Assembly: GCA_029942065.1 (NCBI GenBank)
Contig: JAPYTY010000028.1
Span: 1 to 13,876 of the forward strand
From: Acidobacteriota bacterium
GTDB taxonomy: Bacteria > Acidobacteriota > UBA6911 > RPQK01 > JADFOI01
Length of the DNA stretch: 13,876 bases
Reading direction: 5' to 3'
Part shown: positions 1-6,663 of the stretch, one piece after another
How the letters are laid out: each line of letters opens with the position of its first letter
Position numbering within the stretch: position 1 is the stretch's first letter
The notes under the pieces: generated by a model
What the model was told of the DNA's origin: nothing
Databases searched by the model: none
The model's input: only the letters and a program-made list of their open reading frames with translations
Position numbers and translations under genes: made by a program

Positions 1-25
1 GAGTCAGGGCGGGACGCCCTGACTC
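1..25. terminator. Perfect hairpin downstream of the transglycosylase gene
   Basis: Positions 1-11 and 15-25 are exact reverse complements around a 3-nt loop, giving an 11-bp GC-rich stem. It lies 62 nt past the stop codon of the minus-strand transglycosylase gene, where a transcription terminator would be expected. Any U-tract on that strand would fall outside the window, so intrinsic termination cannot be confirmed. A protein-binding palindrome is an alternative. Confidence 0.4.
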
Positions 26-33
26 AGTTATCT

Positions 34-49
34 TCTCTGTGTCTCTGTG
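34..49. repeat. Two copies of an 8-bp tandem repeat
   Basis: The octamer tctctgtg occurs twice back to back (34-41, 42-49) and is followed by a GTG-rich stretch. It shares the 8-bp period and GTG core of the longer array at 1643-1706, so the two flank the transglycosylase gene. Function is unknown. Confidence 0.5.
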
Positions 50-87
50 GTGAAAATCTTCCCTGTGGCGTGGTGGTGAAGCCCCAC

Positions 88-1605
88 TCAGGGAATAGCC
101 AGCACCTGGCCCAGAAAAATCCGGTGAGGATTGTTGATCCGGTTGGCCTGCTGAAGCTGCCTCACGGAAACGCCGAATCGGCCGGCTATCTCCTCCAGGG
201 TATCGCCCCATTGTACTCGGTACTGGTCGGGCCTGGCCGAATTGTCCGAGATCGTTGAGTTGCCCCCCACCCTGAGGAGTTGACCCGGGTAAATCCGATT
301 GGCATTGGAGATGTTGTTGGCTCGCTGCAGTGAGGCCATCGAGGTCCCCAGGCCCTCGGCGATATCGCTCAAGGTGTCCCCGTACCGAACCCGATAAGCG
401 AGCGAACCGTTGTCAGTCACCAGGATATGAGTCGCAGCTGTGGGAGCCGACTCCAGAGCAGTTCTCACGGCCTCTCCCTTACCCTGGGGAAGCCGCAATG
501 TGAGGCCCCTGGGGAGAACCTGGGATCCCTGCCAGATGGGCTGTCGGATCTGAGGATTGTACTCACGAAGAACCTTCTCATTCAGCTCCGGAATATCGGT
601 GATATGGTCCAGGTGGTAGGGTTGATCGAGGACCACGCTGTCCACCTGCAGGGGCTCTGAAATTTCCAGAGGTCCGAAGTAGTGGAGGTAGTTCCGGGCC
701 ACTTCCACGGCGGTCAGGAATTCGACATAGAAATTCTTGCTTGCAAATCCAAAGGTCCGGGATGTGTAGCGCTCGATAATTTCGCCGAGATCGTTGCCAT
801 AACGCCTTTTGGCACGTGCCATGCCGGCTCGACCATGATTGAAAGCGGTCACGGCCAGAGGCCAGCTCTCCAGGGTCTGGTAATTCTGCTTGAGCAAACG
901 GGCCGCAGACTCGGTTGCTTTCAGTGGATCAAGGCGTTCATCCACGTAGCTGCTGATTGTCATGTACTGGCGTCCGGTACTTCGAATGAACTGCCAGATG
1001 CCAGCCGCTCCTCGCTTCGAATAGGCGCTGTAATCAAACGAGGACTCCACGTGAGGCAGAAAAGCCATTTCTACCGGAACGCCGTGTTGTTCGAGGATCT
1101 TTTCAATGGCAGCGAGATACTTTCCGGAGCGAATCAGACTCTCGCGGAATTTTCCCTTGATTCCACGCTGGGAGCGGATGTTTCCCCTCAGTTTGCTCAG
1201 TTCTGCCGATCCCAGAGTATATCCGTGGGACGTCAACACCTGGATGGTCCGACGATGTTCCGGCGTGAGTCGATCAGAATCGGGTCCCCATCTGCGGATG
1301 TCATCCAGGATCTTCTGGATCTGCCGCTCTCTTTTTCTGAGTTCCGTCCTCTGGTGCCTGAATTCGCGATTATCACTGCGAACACCCTTGTCGAACGTCA
1401 CCACTTCGTAAATCAGACGGAGGTCGTTCTGGTCGTGGAGAAGGACCTGTTTTTCTCCATAGCGGGTGAAGATGGTTCTCCAGAACTCGATTTCCTCCTC
1501 GAACCCTTTGGAGGGAAACTGCTCAGAGATCTGGTCCAGGGAAAAGGAGGTCGTCGCCAAAAGACTCGTCGGCAAAAAAAGGAATAGAAACAAAGATCTG
1601 ACCAT
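88..1605 (-). CDS. Membrane-bound lytic murein transglycosylase with two LysM domains (MltD-like)
   Basis: This 505-residue protein should cleave the glycan strands of peptidoglycan in the periplasm, releasing 1,6-anhydro-muropeptides during wall growth and recycling. Residues 1-20 form a hydrophobic signal peptide (MVRSLFLFLFLPTSLLATTS). A charged, probably helical stretch follows (about 75-125). The SLT catalytic domain spans roughly 160-310, with the family motif HVESSF holding the likely catalytic Glu187, then GAAGIWQFIRSTGRQYM and an AFNHG motif near 254-258. Two LysM peptidoglycan-binding modules follow at about 404-446 and 462-504, both of the YRV-x-x-GDTL type, and the protein ends directly after the second. 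This order matches MltD. No lipobox cysteine is visible, so it may be soluble or held by an uncleaved signal rather than a lipoprotein. The ATG lacks a clear Shine-Dalgarno sequence, so the start is only fairly sure. It lies 193 nt downstream of aroK on the same strand. Confidence 0.92.
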   Translation of the reverse strand: MVRSLFLFLFLPTSLLATTSFSLDQISEQFPSKGFEEEIEFWRTIFTRYGEKQVLLHDQNDLRLIYEVVTFDKGVRSDNREFRHQRTELRKRERQIQKILDDIRRWGPDSDRLTPEHRRTIQVLTSHGYTLGSAELSKLRGNIRSQRGIKGKFRESLIRSGKYLAAIEKILEQHGVPVEMAFLPHVESSFDYSAYSKRGAAGIWQFIRSTGRQYMTISSYVDERLDPLKATESAARLLKQNYQTLESWPLAVTAFNHGRAGMARAKRRYGNDLGEIIERYTSRTFGFASKNFYVEFLTAVEVARNYLHYFGPLEISEPLQVDSVVLDQPYHLDHITDIPELNEKVLREYNPQIRQPIWQGSQVLPRGLTLRLPQGKGEAVRTALESAPTAATHILVTDNGSLAYRVRYGDTLSDIAEGLGTSMASLQRANNISNANRIYPGQLLRVGGNSTISDNSARPDQYRVQWGDTLEEIAGRFGVSVRQLQQANRINNPHRIFLGQVLAIP

Positions 1606-1642
1606 TGAAATGAATATAGCAAACCCGGCCGACCCCGAGGAA

Positions 1643-1706
1643 GTGCAATCGTGCCTTCGTGCCTTCGTGTATTCGTGCGTTTGTGCCCTTGTGCCTTCGT
1701 TGGTTT
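1643..1706. repeat. Degenerate tandem array with 8-bp period
   Basis: Eight successive octamers keep exact 8-bp register: gtgcaatc, gtgccttc, gtgccttc, gtgtattc, gtgcgttt, gtgccctt, gtgccttc, gttggttt. The first two or three bases (GTG) are almost invariant and the rest drift. The array fills much of the 193-bp gap between aroK and the transglycosylase gene; I recognise nothing else in that gap. It resembles dispersed short tandem repeats known from several bacterial groups, but I cannot assign a function. Confidence 0.75.
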
Positions 1707-1798
1707 TGGAACCGTAAAGATGACCTTTAGAGCAGCTTGCTGCACATAGGGAACCTCGGAGTCAGTGATTCCTGCGATAGCACGACAGCACAAAATCA

Positions 1799-2305
1799 CT
1801 ACTGCACGAATTCCTCCAGCCTGTCCTGAATCTCGGACGCGATCTGTTCAGGGGATTTCCGTTCCACCTCAACCTGGATGTCGGCCAAGCTGTAGTGTAT
1901 CTCACGGACCTTGTAAAGGGATTCCCACTGTTTCAGGTCCCTGGCCAACGGCCGATCATCCGAGTCTTCACAGCGTTTTTTTGCCAATTGAAGGGGGAGC
2001 TTCAACCATACTGAAACACCGTGTTTGGAGATGAAATCCCGGTTCAACTCGCTGACGAAGACCCCTCCTCCAAGTGCCATAACACAGGGCTCGAGATATT
2101 GGCTTTGTACCAGACCGTGCGATTCCAATTCTCGGAAAAAGGGCTCTCCTTTGGTATCAAAGATTTCGGTAATGGGCTGGTTCTGTTCCTTCTCAATTAG
2201 CTCATCTAGGTCATGAAAAGGGAGCTTCATCGCACGGGCTAAAATTGGACCGATTGTCGATTTTCCACTGCCCATGAATCCGACGAGATAAATCAGGTTA
2301 TCCAT
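1799..2305 (-). CDS. aroK: Shikimate kinase
   Basis: This cytoplasmic 168-residue enzyme phosphorylates shikimate at the 3-hydroxyl using ATP, the fifth step of the shikimate pathway to chorismate. The length is typical. The P-loop GFMGSGKST lies at 9-17. The shikimate-binding signature is complete: Asp32 and Asp34 in FHDLDE, Arg58 in FFREL and the GGG turn at 79-81. The lid arginine is Arg118 in DDRPL, and Arg134 sits in the YKVREIHY motif. Its product is used by AroA, encoded immediately upstream on the same strand, so the two genes give consecutive steps. The ATG has no strong ribosome-binding site. The upstream gap holds a 115-bp inverted-repeat element, which could affect coupling of aroK to aroA. 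An aroK versus aroL paralogue distinction cannot be made from sequence alone. Confidence 0.95.
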   Translation of the reverse strand: MDNLIYLVGFMGSGKSTIGPILARAMKLPFHDLDELIEKEQNQPITEIFDTKGEPFFRELESHGLVQSQYLEPCVMALGGGVFVSELNRDFISKHGVSVWLKLPLQLAKKRCEDSDDRPLARDLKQWESLYKVREIHYSLADIQVEVERKSPEQIASEIQDRLEEFVQ

Positions 2306-2314
2306 TTTATGATC

Positions 2315-2429
2315 CGGTTAGCCGGGATTATGCATAGGTTTTCTTTGTTCCTCAGATAAAGGCGACTTCGCTTCGCTCAGATGAAGACGGCACTGCAGTA
2401 GACAATTTATGCATAATCCCGGCTAACCG
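2315..2429. repeat. 115-bp element with 22-bp perfect terminal inverted repeats
   Basis: Positions 2315-2336 and 2408-2429 are perfect 22-bp reverse complements, each containing the core gccgggattatgcata. The 71-bp interior carries a near-direct repeat (ctcagataaa at 2351-2360, ctcagatgaa at 2376-2385). The right arm overlaps the last codons and TAG stop of aroA. There is no ORF and no obvious target-site duplication. It is either a miniature inverted-repeat (MITE-like) element or a large hairpin in the aroA-aroK transcript. Confidence 0.7.
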
Positions 2430-3709
2430 CGTATGGAGTTCAGTGTTTCGAAAAAAGCCGGGAACGAGATCGACACACAGGAAGGTTCGTCCAGTTCGAC
2501 CGGTTCTTGTGCAACAAGCCCGGCCACTGCAAAAGCCATGGCGATGCGGTGGTCTCCGAAGGTTTGAACCTTTCCTCCTTGAATCTGCTGGTTCGGTGGA
2601 ATTTCGAATCCGTCGGGGAATTCCTCCACCCGGACTCCCAGGTTTCTTAAATTGACCACCACTGAGTTGATCCGATCGGATTCCTTCTTCCTGAGTTCTT
2701 CACCGCCGCGGATTTTGAGTCCCTTGTCGAGGCGCGTCCCCAGGACTGCCAGGACGGGGATTTCATCAATCATGCTGGTGAGCCATTCGCCACTGATCTC
2801 TGGTGGAAAATTCCTGAGAACTTCCGGACTGAATCGAATGGCAAGGTCGCACACGGGTTCCGCATTGAACTCCCTGAGATTGGTTGTCTCGAATTCTGCT
2901 CCAGAGTTTTCAAGCAGGGTGAGCAGGCCGGTACGGGAAGGGTTGATTCCCAGACCACGCAAGCACAGGCGCGCCTCGGGAATCAGGAGTGCGGCCACAA
3001 TGAAAAATACCGCGGCTGAAAAATCTCCTGGAATCTGCATGGTTGCTGCCTCCAACGAGGCGGGTCCCGTCACCTGAAGATGTTGATTGACCCGGGTGAA
3101 TCGGGCGTTAAAGAAAGGAAGAGCCCGCTCGGTATGGTCACGGGAGGGGATGGGCTCCACCACCGTGGTTTCCCCGTGAGCCATCAGCCCCGCCAGCAGA
3201 ACACACGACTTGACCTGGGCACTGGCAACGGGCAACGGGTACTCAATCCCTGTGAGCTGTGTGCCGGTCACGCGTAAAGGCGGATAGTCCTCATTTTGGG
3301 CTAGGATGGTCGCTCCCATCCGGCTCAAGGGGGTGAGAATTCGGCGCATGGGTCGGCGATTCACGGAGGTGTCTCCCTGGATGGTGGAAGCGAAGGGAGA
3401 TCCGGCCAGCAAGGCCGAAAGAAGACGGATAGTGGTTCCGCTGTTGCCCGCATCCAGGGGCTTCCCGGGCTGCTGGAACCTTTCCCATCCCAGGCTTCGA
3501 ATCTCGATCCCATTATCCGAGCGTTGAATGTCCGTCCCCAGTTCTCTAAGGCAGTCAAGGGTGGACTCACAATCCCGACTGCGGGAGAAGCCTGAAATGG
3601 ATGTGGTCCCGCAGGCCATGGCCCCCAGAACCGCATAGCGGTGAGAGATGGATTTGTCGCCCGGAAGATCAATTTCTCCTCCTATCGAGGTGGTTGGTTC
3701 GATTAACAT
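2423..3709 (-). CDS. aroA: 3-phosphoshikimate 1-carboxyvinyltransferase (EPSP synthase)
   Basis: This 428-residue cytoplasmic enzyme transfers the enolpyruvyl group of PEP to shikimate-3-phosphate, giving EPSP, the sixth step of the shikimate pathway and the target of glyphosate. The full set of active-site motifs is present: PGDKSISHR (16-24), GNSGTT (88-93), RRPMRR (118-123), SAQVK (163-167), Asp315-Glu316 in IDEIPVL, KESDR (342-346) and GDHR (385-388). GNSGTT replaces the GNAGTA found in enterobacterial enzymes and looks more like the Gram-positive-type or class II proteins, which can be less glyphosate-sensitive; resistance itself is not shown. The start lies 8 nt after the uvrB stop, suggesting cotranscription, although no good Shine-Dalgarno is visible. 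The final glycine codon and the TAG stop lie within the right arm of the inverted-repeat element at 2315-2429. Confidence 0.96.
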   Translation of the reverse strand: MLIEPTTSIGGEIDLPGDKSISHRYAVLGAMACGTTSISGFSRSRDCESTLDCLRELGTDIQRSDNGIEIRSLGWERFQQPGKPLDAGNSGTTIRLLSALLAGSPFASTIQGDTSVNRRPMRRILTPLSRMGATILAQNEDYPPLRVTGTQLTGIEYPLPVASAQVKSCVLLAGLMAHGETTVVEPIPSRDHTERALPFFNARFTRVNQHLQVTGPASLEAATMQIPGDFSAAVFFIVAALLIPEARLCLRGLGINPSRTGLLTLLENSGAEFETTNLREFNAEPVCDLAIRFSPEVLRNFPPEISGEWLTSMIDEIPVLAVLGTRLDKGLKIRGGEELRKKESDRINSVVVNLRNLGVRVEEFPDGFEIPPNQQIQGGKVQTFGDHRIAMAFAVAGLVAQEPVELDEPSCVSISFPAFFETLNSIRG

Positions 3710-3717
3710 TGGAATGG

Positions 3718-5817
3718 CTAGGCTTCCGGGTTCGACCTTTCGGGTTTTGAGGGCGTTTGAATGGATAAGCCCAATTGCAAATCAATTTCTCTTAAATGTT
3801 TGATCTTGTCTCTGAAGTCCGCCGCCTTCTCGAATTCGAATTTTTGGGCTGCTTCCTTCATCTGTATTTTCATTCGCTCGATCTCCTGGTAGATCTCTTC
3901 GGCTGAGGAATACTGCTCGATGTCCTCGGCGATGGTGGGAGTCTCGTGGTAGTCCAGCTGGGCCATTTCCAGGAAATTTCTGTTGATGGGCTTGAGAATG
4001 GTGGTCGGAGTGATCCCGTTTTGTTCGTTGTACGCTTTTTGGATTACACGACGACGTTCCGTCTCCTGGAGTGCGGAGGCCATGGATCGGGTGACAACAT
4101 CAGCATACATGATGACCCTACCGTTGATGTTTCGAGCCGCTCTTCCCGCGGTCTGGATCAAAGAGGTACTGCTTCGCAAAAATCCTTCCTTGTCGGCATC
4201 CAGGATGGCCACCAAGGATACTTCGGGCAGATCCAGGCCTTCTCGTAGGAGGTTGACTCCGATCAGCACGTCAAATTTCCCCAGTCGGAGTTGATGGAGG
4301 ATCTTGACCCGGTCCAGGGTGTTGATCTCGGAGTGCAGGTAGCAAACGGCGACTCCCAACTCCGTGTAGTATTCGCACAATTCCTCCGACATTCTCTTGG
4401 TAAGAGTCGTCACCAGGATTCGTTCCTTTTGCTGGGCTCGCTGACGGATTTCTTCCAGCAAGTCGTCAATCTGACCCTTGACCGGCCGTATTTCGATCTC
4501 CGGATCCATCAGGCCGGTGGGACGGATGATCTGCTCTATCACCTGGTTGTTGCACCGTTCCAGTTCATAGGGGCCGGGAGTGGCCGAAACACACAGGGTC
4601 TGGGGCAGGCGTCCCTCGATCTCAGCAAAGCTGAGCGGCCGATTGTCCAGGGCGGAAGGCAATCGAAATCCGTACTTGACCAGATTGAGCTTTCGGGAAC
4701 GATCACCCTCGTACATGCCCCGCAGCTGTGGAATCGAAACGTGACTTTCATCGATGAACATCATGGCGTCCTCCGGCAGATAGTCCATCAGAGTGGGAGG
4801 AGGATCACCCGGAAGACGAGCCGTGAGGTGTCGGGAATAGTTTTCGATTCCCCTGCAGTATCCGACCGATTTGATCATCTCCAGATCGAACATGGTTCGC
4901 TGGTGGACCCGTTGCGCCTCCAGGAGCAAACCCTGCTTTTCCAACTGGGTACGGTGTTCCTCCAGCTCTTCTCGAATGCTCTCGACTGCAGACTCCCACT
5001 GGCTCCGAGGTATGACATAGTGGGATTTCGGGTAGATGGGCACACGAGGATGGCGCTTGACGATTTCTCCTGTAAGCGGGTCGAACTGGTGAATCGCGTC
5101 AATTTCGTCTCCAAATAATTCGATCCGAATCCCATAGTCACCGTATGCTGGGATGACTTCCACCACGTCACCTCGGACGCGAAAAGTTCCTCGAGCCAGG
5201 TCACTATCACTGCGTTCGTACTGAATTTCGACCAGTCTGCGGAGAATTTCCTGGCGAGTGATTTGCTGTCCTTCCTTCAACATCAACAACATCCCGTAGT
5301 AGGCCTCGGGTGAGCCAAGGCCATAAATACAGCTGACGCTGGCCACGATGATGCAATCCCGTCTTTCAAAGAGTGATCGGGTTGCTGAATGACGAAGACG
5401 ATCAATTTCGTCGTTGATCAACACTTCCTTTTCAATGTACGTGTCGCTGGCCGGTATATAAGCCTCAGGTTGGTAGTAATCGTAGTAGCTGACGAAATAT
5501 TCCACAGCATTGTGCTGGAAAAAAGTTTTGAACTCCTGATAGAGCTGTGCAGCCAGGGTCTTGTTGTGACTCAGAACCAGAGTGGGTCGGTTCAGCTTCT
5601 CGATTACTTTGGCCATGGTGAACGTTTTCCCGGATCCGGTGACGCCCAGCAACACGAGATTTTGCTGGCCCTCTTGGATTCTGCGCACCAGTTCATCAAC
5701 CGCCCTTTCTTGATCGCGACTGGCTTGGAAGGGGCTCACCAGCTGGAAGTCGGCGGATTCAGACCAGGCTTGTCCGTACGAGACACCGGAGTAGGAGAGC
5801 TCCTTTGAACTGGCCAT
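3718..5817 (-). CDS. uvrB: UvrABC excinuclease subunit B
   Basis: UvrB is the damage-verifying helicase-like subunit of nucleotide excision repair. It is loaded by UvrA, then recruits UvrC for incision. The 699-residue protein has Walker A GVTGSGKT at 58-65, the DNA-clamping beta-hairpin YYDYYQPEAYIPASDTY at 111-127, the DESH Walker B box at 356-359, helicase motif VI QTAGRAARN at 555-563 and a C-terminal UVR motif (about 643-678) for UvrC contact. The usual N-terminus (LVSPF) starts only at residue 26, so there is an N-terminal extension of about 24 residues or the true start is internal. A GTG at codon 12 has AAGGAG about 13 nt upstream. A TATAAT box and a CTGTC-N8-GACAG dyad lie just before the ATG. 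Clustering with aroA and aroK has no obvious functional link. Confidence 0.97.
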   Translation of the reverse strand: MASSKELSYSGVSYGQAWSESADFQLVSPFQASRDQERAVDELVRRIQEGQQNLVLLGVTGSGKTFTMAKVIEKLNRPTLVLSHNKTLAAQLYQEFKTFFQHNAVEYFVSYYDYYQPEAYIPASDTYIEKEVLINDEIDRLRHSATRSLFERRDCIIVASVSCIYGLGSPEAYYGMLLMLKEGQQITRQEILRRLVEIQYERSDSDLARGTFRVRGDVVEVIPAYGDYGIRIELFGDEIDAIHQFDPLTGEIVKRHPRVPIYPKSHYVIPRSQWESAVESIREELEEHRTQLEKQGLLLEAQRVHQRTMFDLEMIKSVGYCRGIENYSRHLTARLPGDPPPTLMDYLPEDAMMFIDESHVSIPQLRGMYEGDRSRKLNLVKYGFRLPSALDNRPLSFAEIEGRLPQTLCVSATPGPYELERCNNQVIEQIIRPTGLMDPEIEIRPVKGQIDDLLEEIRQRAQQKERILVTTLTKRMSEELCEYYTELGVAVCYLHSEINTLDRVKILHQLRLGKFDVLIGVNLLREGLDLPEVSLVAILDADKEGFLRSSTSLIQTAGRAARNINGRVIMYADVVTRSMASALQETERRRVIQKAYNEQNGITPTTILKPINRNFLEMAQLDYHETPTIAEDIEQYSSAEEIYQEIERMKIQMKEAAQKFEFEKAADFRDKIKHLREIDLQLGLSIQTPSKPERSNPEA

Positions 5818-5819
5818 AG

Positions 5820-5837
5820 CTGTCCATTATAAGACAG
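5820..5837 (-). promoter_or_regulatory. Putative uvrB promoter -10 box inside an operator-like dyad
   Basis: On the minus strand an exact TATAAT hexamer (complement of 5826-5831) lies 8 nt before the uvrB ATG. It sits within a symmetric dyad, CTGTC (5820-5824), eight bases, GACAG (5833-5837). No convincing -35 box is seen at 16-18 bp. If used, transcription would begin at about 5819, leaving almost no 5' leader. uvrB is SOS-controlled in many bacteria, so a LexA-like repressor site is a reasonable inference, but the spacing is 2 bp wider than the E. coli CTGT-N8-ACAG site. The right half also resembles the neighbouring agacagaag repeats. Confidence 0.4.
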
Positions 5838-5848
5838 AAGGGGGAAAA

Positions 5849-5939
5849 AGGAGCCAGGAGCCAGAAGACAGAAGACAGAATGGGGATTTCAGGGTTCGGG
5901 TTTTGAATTTCGAGTTTTGGTTTTCGGAATTCAGAAGCG
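5849..5939. repeat. Thirteen-unit degenerate heptamer array
   Basis: Thirteen 7-bp units keep exact register from 5849: aggagcc twice, agaagac twice, agaatgg, ggatttc, agggttc, gggtttt, gaatttc, gagtttt, ggttttc, ggaattc, agaagcg. Early units are near-perfect copies; later ones share a purine start and a TTC or TTT end. The array fills the space between the divergent uvrB and the mini-protein gene. Such short tandemly repeated heptamers are known from cyanobacteria and some other bacteria. Function is unknown. Confidence 0.75.
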
Positions 5940-5965
5940 TCATCGATGTGGCGTACAGTAAAGGG

Positions 5966-6058
5966 GTGAAATACATTATTTGCCCTAACTGTGGGCATTC
6001 GATGCTGGATCGGCGTTGTAAGCTCATTTGTCCTGACTGCCGTTACACTGAGACTTGA
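5966..6058 (+). CDS. Zinc-ribbon-like mini-protein with two CPxC knuckles (30 residues)
   Basis: A GTG-initiated frame encodes 30 residues beginning MKYIICPNCGHSMLD (reading the GTG as Met) and ending CPDCRYTET. Cys6 and Cys9, then Cys22 and Cys25, form two CPxC knuckles typical of a zinc ribbon, with an extra Cys18. The frame is open and shows no frameshift. I believe similar short 'MKY.ICPNCGH.M' proteins occur in Acidobacteriota and relatives, but this is memory and not a search result. The start is uncertain: AAGGGG abuts the GTG with no spacer, and an in-frame GTG at 5948 would add six residues. It lies divergent from uvrB, between two heptamer arrays. The function is unknown; metal binding or a protein contact is inferred from the cysteines only. 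Confidence 0.6.
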   Translation: MKYIICPNCGHSMLDRRCKLICPDCRYTET

Positions 6059-6063
6059 AGTGA

Positions 6064-6116
6064 TCTCGGGCTGCCGGTCCTGGTAGCCGAAGAAACGCCC
6101 AGGAAGTTACCCGAGA
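6064..6116 (+). other. Nested stem structure 5 nt after the mini-protein stop
   Basis: The outer arms tctcggg (6064-6070) and cccgaga (6110-6116) pair over 7 bp. Inside, tcctgg (6078-6083) pairs with ccagga (6099-6104). An alternative 7-bp pairing with one G-U joins ggctgcc (6069-6075) to ggtagcc (6082-6088). No T-run follows, so it is not a standard terminator. It could be a structured 3' UTR, a small RNA or a dispersed DNA repeat. I recognise no known RNA family. The remaining sequence to 6253 holds only a heptamer array and the ribosome-binding site of the next gene. Confidence 0.35.
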
Positions 6117-6149
6117 AACCCTAGTAGGCTTAGGATTTCTCACAGTTTT

Positions 6150-6184
6150 GTCTTCTGGATTCTGAATTCTCTCCTCTGTCCTGT
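6150..6184. repeat. Five-unit heptamer array, inverted relative to 5849-5939
   Basis: Five 7-bp units run in register: gtcttct, ggattct, gaattct, ctcctct, gtcctgt. On the opposite strand they read like the agaagac units upstream. Two perfect 10-bp inverted matches link the arrays: 5861-5870 with 6149-6158, and 5927-5936 with 6160-6169. The pair brackets the mini-protein gene. Confidence 0.65.
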
Positions 6185-6253
6185 TAAACTAACAAGGGAA
6201 TCCAGACCTATACAGGGAGAGTAAGCCAGAGCCGGAAAAAAGGGGTTACCACG

Positions 6254-6640
6254 ATGAGAAACACTCCGGAGGGAAGACAGCGTGGAGCAGGCAACCTGGG
6301 TTGCCTGTTCGTCATTCTCATCCTCGCTGTTTTGGGTTATGGAGGCTATAGGATCGTTCCGGTCTATATGGACCAGGATGACTTTTTCGATGAGCTCCTG
6401 TTGATTGCGGGAAAAGGCACGGTCCAGAGATGGGACGATCGCGTGGTCCGCCGACAGGTCACTGCCCTGGCCCAGAATATGGATTTTCAGGTAGCACCAA
6501 ACGGCATCCGGATCGAGCGCGAACGCGAACGCCCGGAAATCATTGTGGTGGTGGATTACAGCCGGACCCTGGAGTTTCCCGGCGACTACGAGTACGTCCT
6601 GGAGTTCCACTCTGCAGCAGCGGGCAATTTCGGATGGTGA
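6254..6640 (+). CDS. Small single-pass membrane protein, possibly DUF4845-like
   Basis: This 128-residue protein has a short basic N-terminus and one transmembrane helix at about residues 15-36 (GCLFVILILAVLGYGG). A soluble domain follows, with charged helices (about 40-75) and a beta-rich end containing IRIERERERPEIIVVVDYS and LEFPGDYEYVLEF. The size, single N-terminal helix and small alpha-beta domain resemble DUF4845-type proteins, but this is a weak structural impression. The Arg-rich start suggests that the soluble part faces the periplasm. The ATG has AAGGGG about 11 nt upstream. The stop is 23 nt before galE, so the two are probably cotranscribed. The biochemical role is unknown. Confidence 0.75.
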   Translation: MRNTPEGRQRGAGNLGCLFVILILAVLGYGGYRIVPVYMDQDDFFDELLLIAGKGTVQRWDDRVVRRQVTALAQNMDFQVAPNGIRIERERERPEIIVVVDYSRTLEFPGDYEYVLEFHSAAAGNFGW

Positions 6641-6663
6641 GTGAGTTCGACGGTTTGGATTGA

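Noticed and set aside
682..1587. 301-codon plus-strand frame opposite the transglycosylase gene
   Set aside because: The product matches no family that I recognise, while the opposite frame has clear SLT and LysM domains; it is an antisense shadow.
1413..1799. 128-codon minus-strand frame between aroK and the transglycosylase gene
   Set aside because: It reads through the octamer array and then overlaps the transglycosylase gene out of frame; it is not a plausible gene.
4291..5118. 275-codon plus-strand frame opposite uvrB
   Set aside because: It lies fully inside uvrB, whose motifs are continuous, and its translation has no recognisable domain.
5966..6058. Mini-protein frame as an antisense artefact of minus-strand frames covering 5759-6027
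   Set aside because: Those minus-strand frames read through low-complexity repeats and have no motif, while this frame has precisely spaced CPxC pairs.
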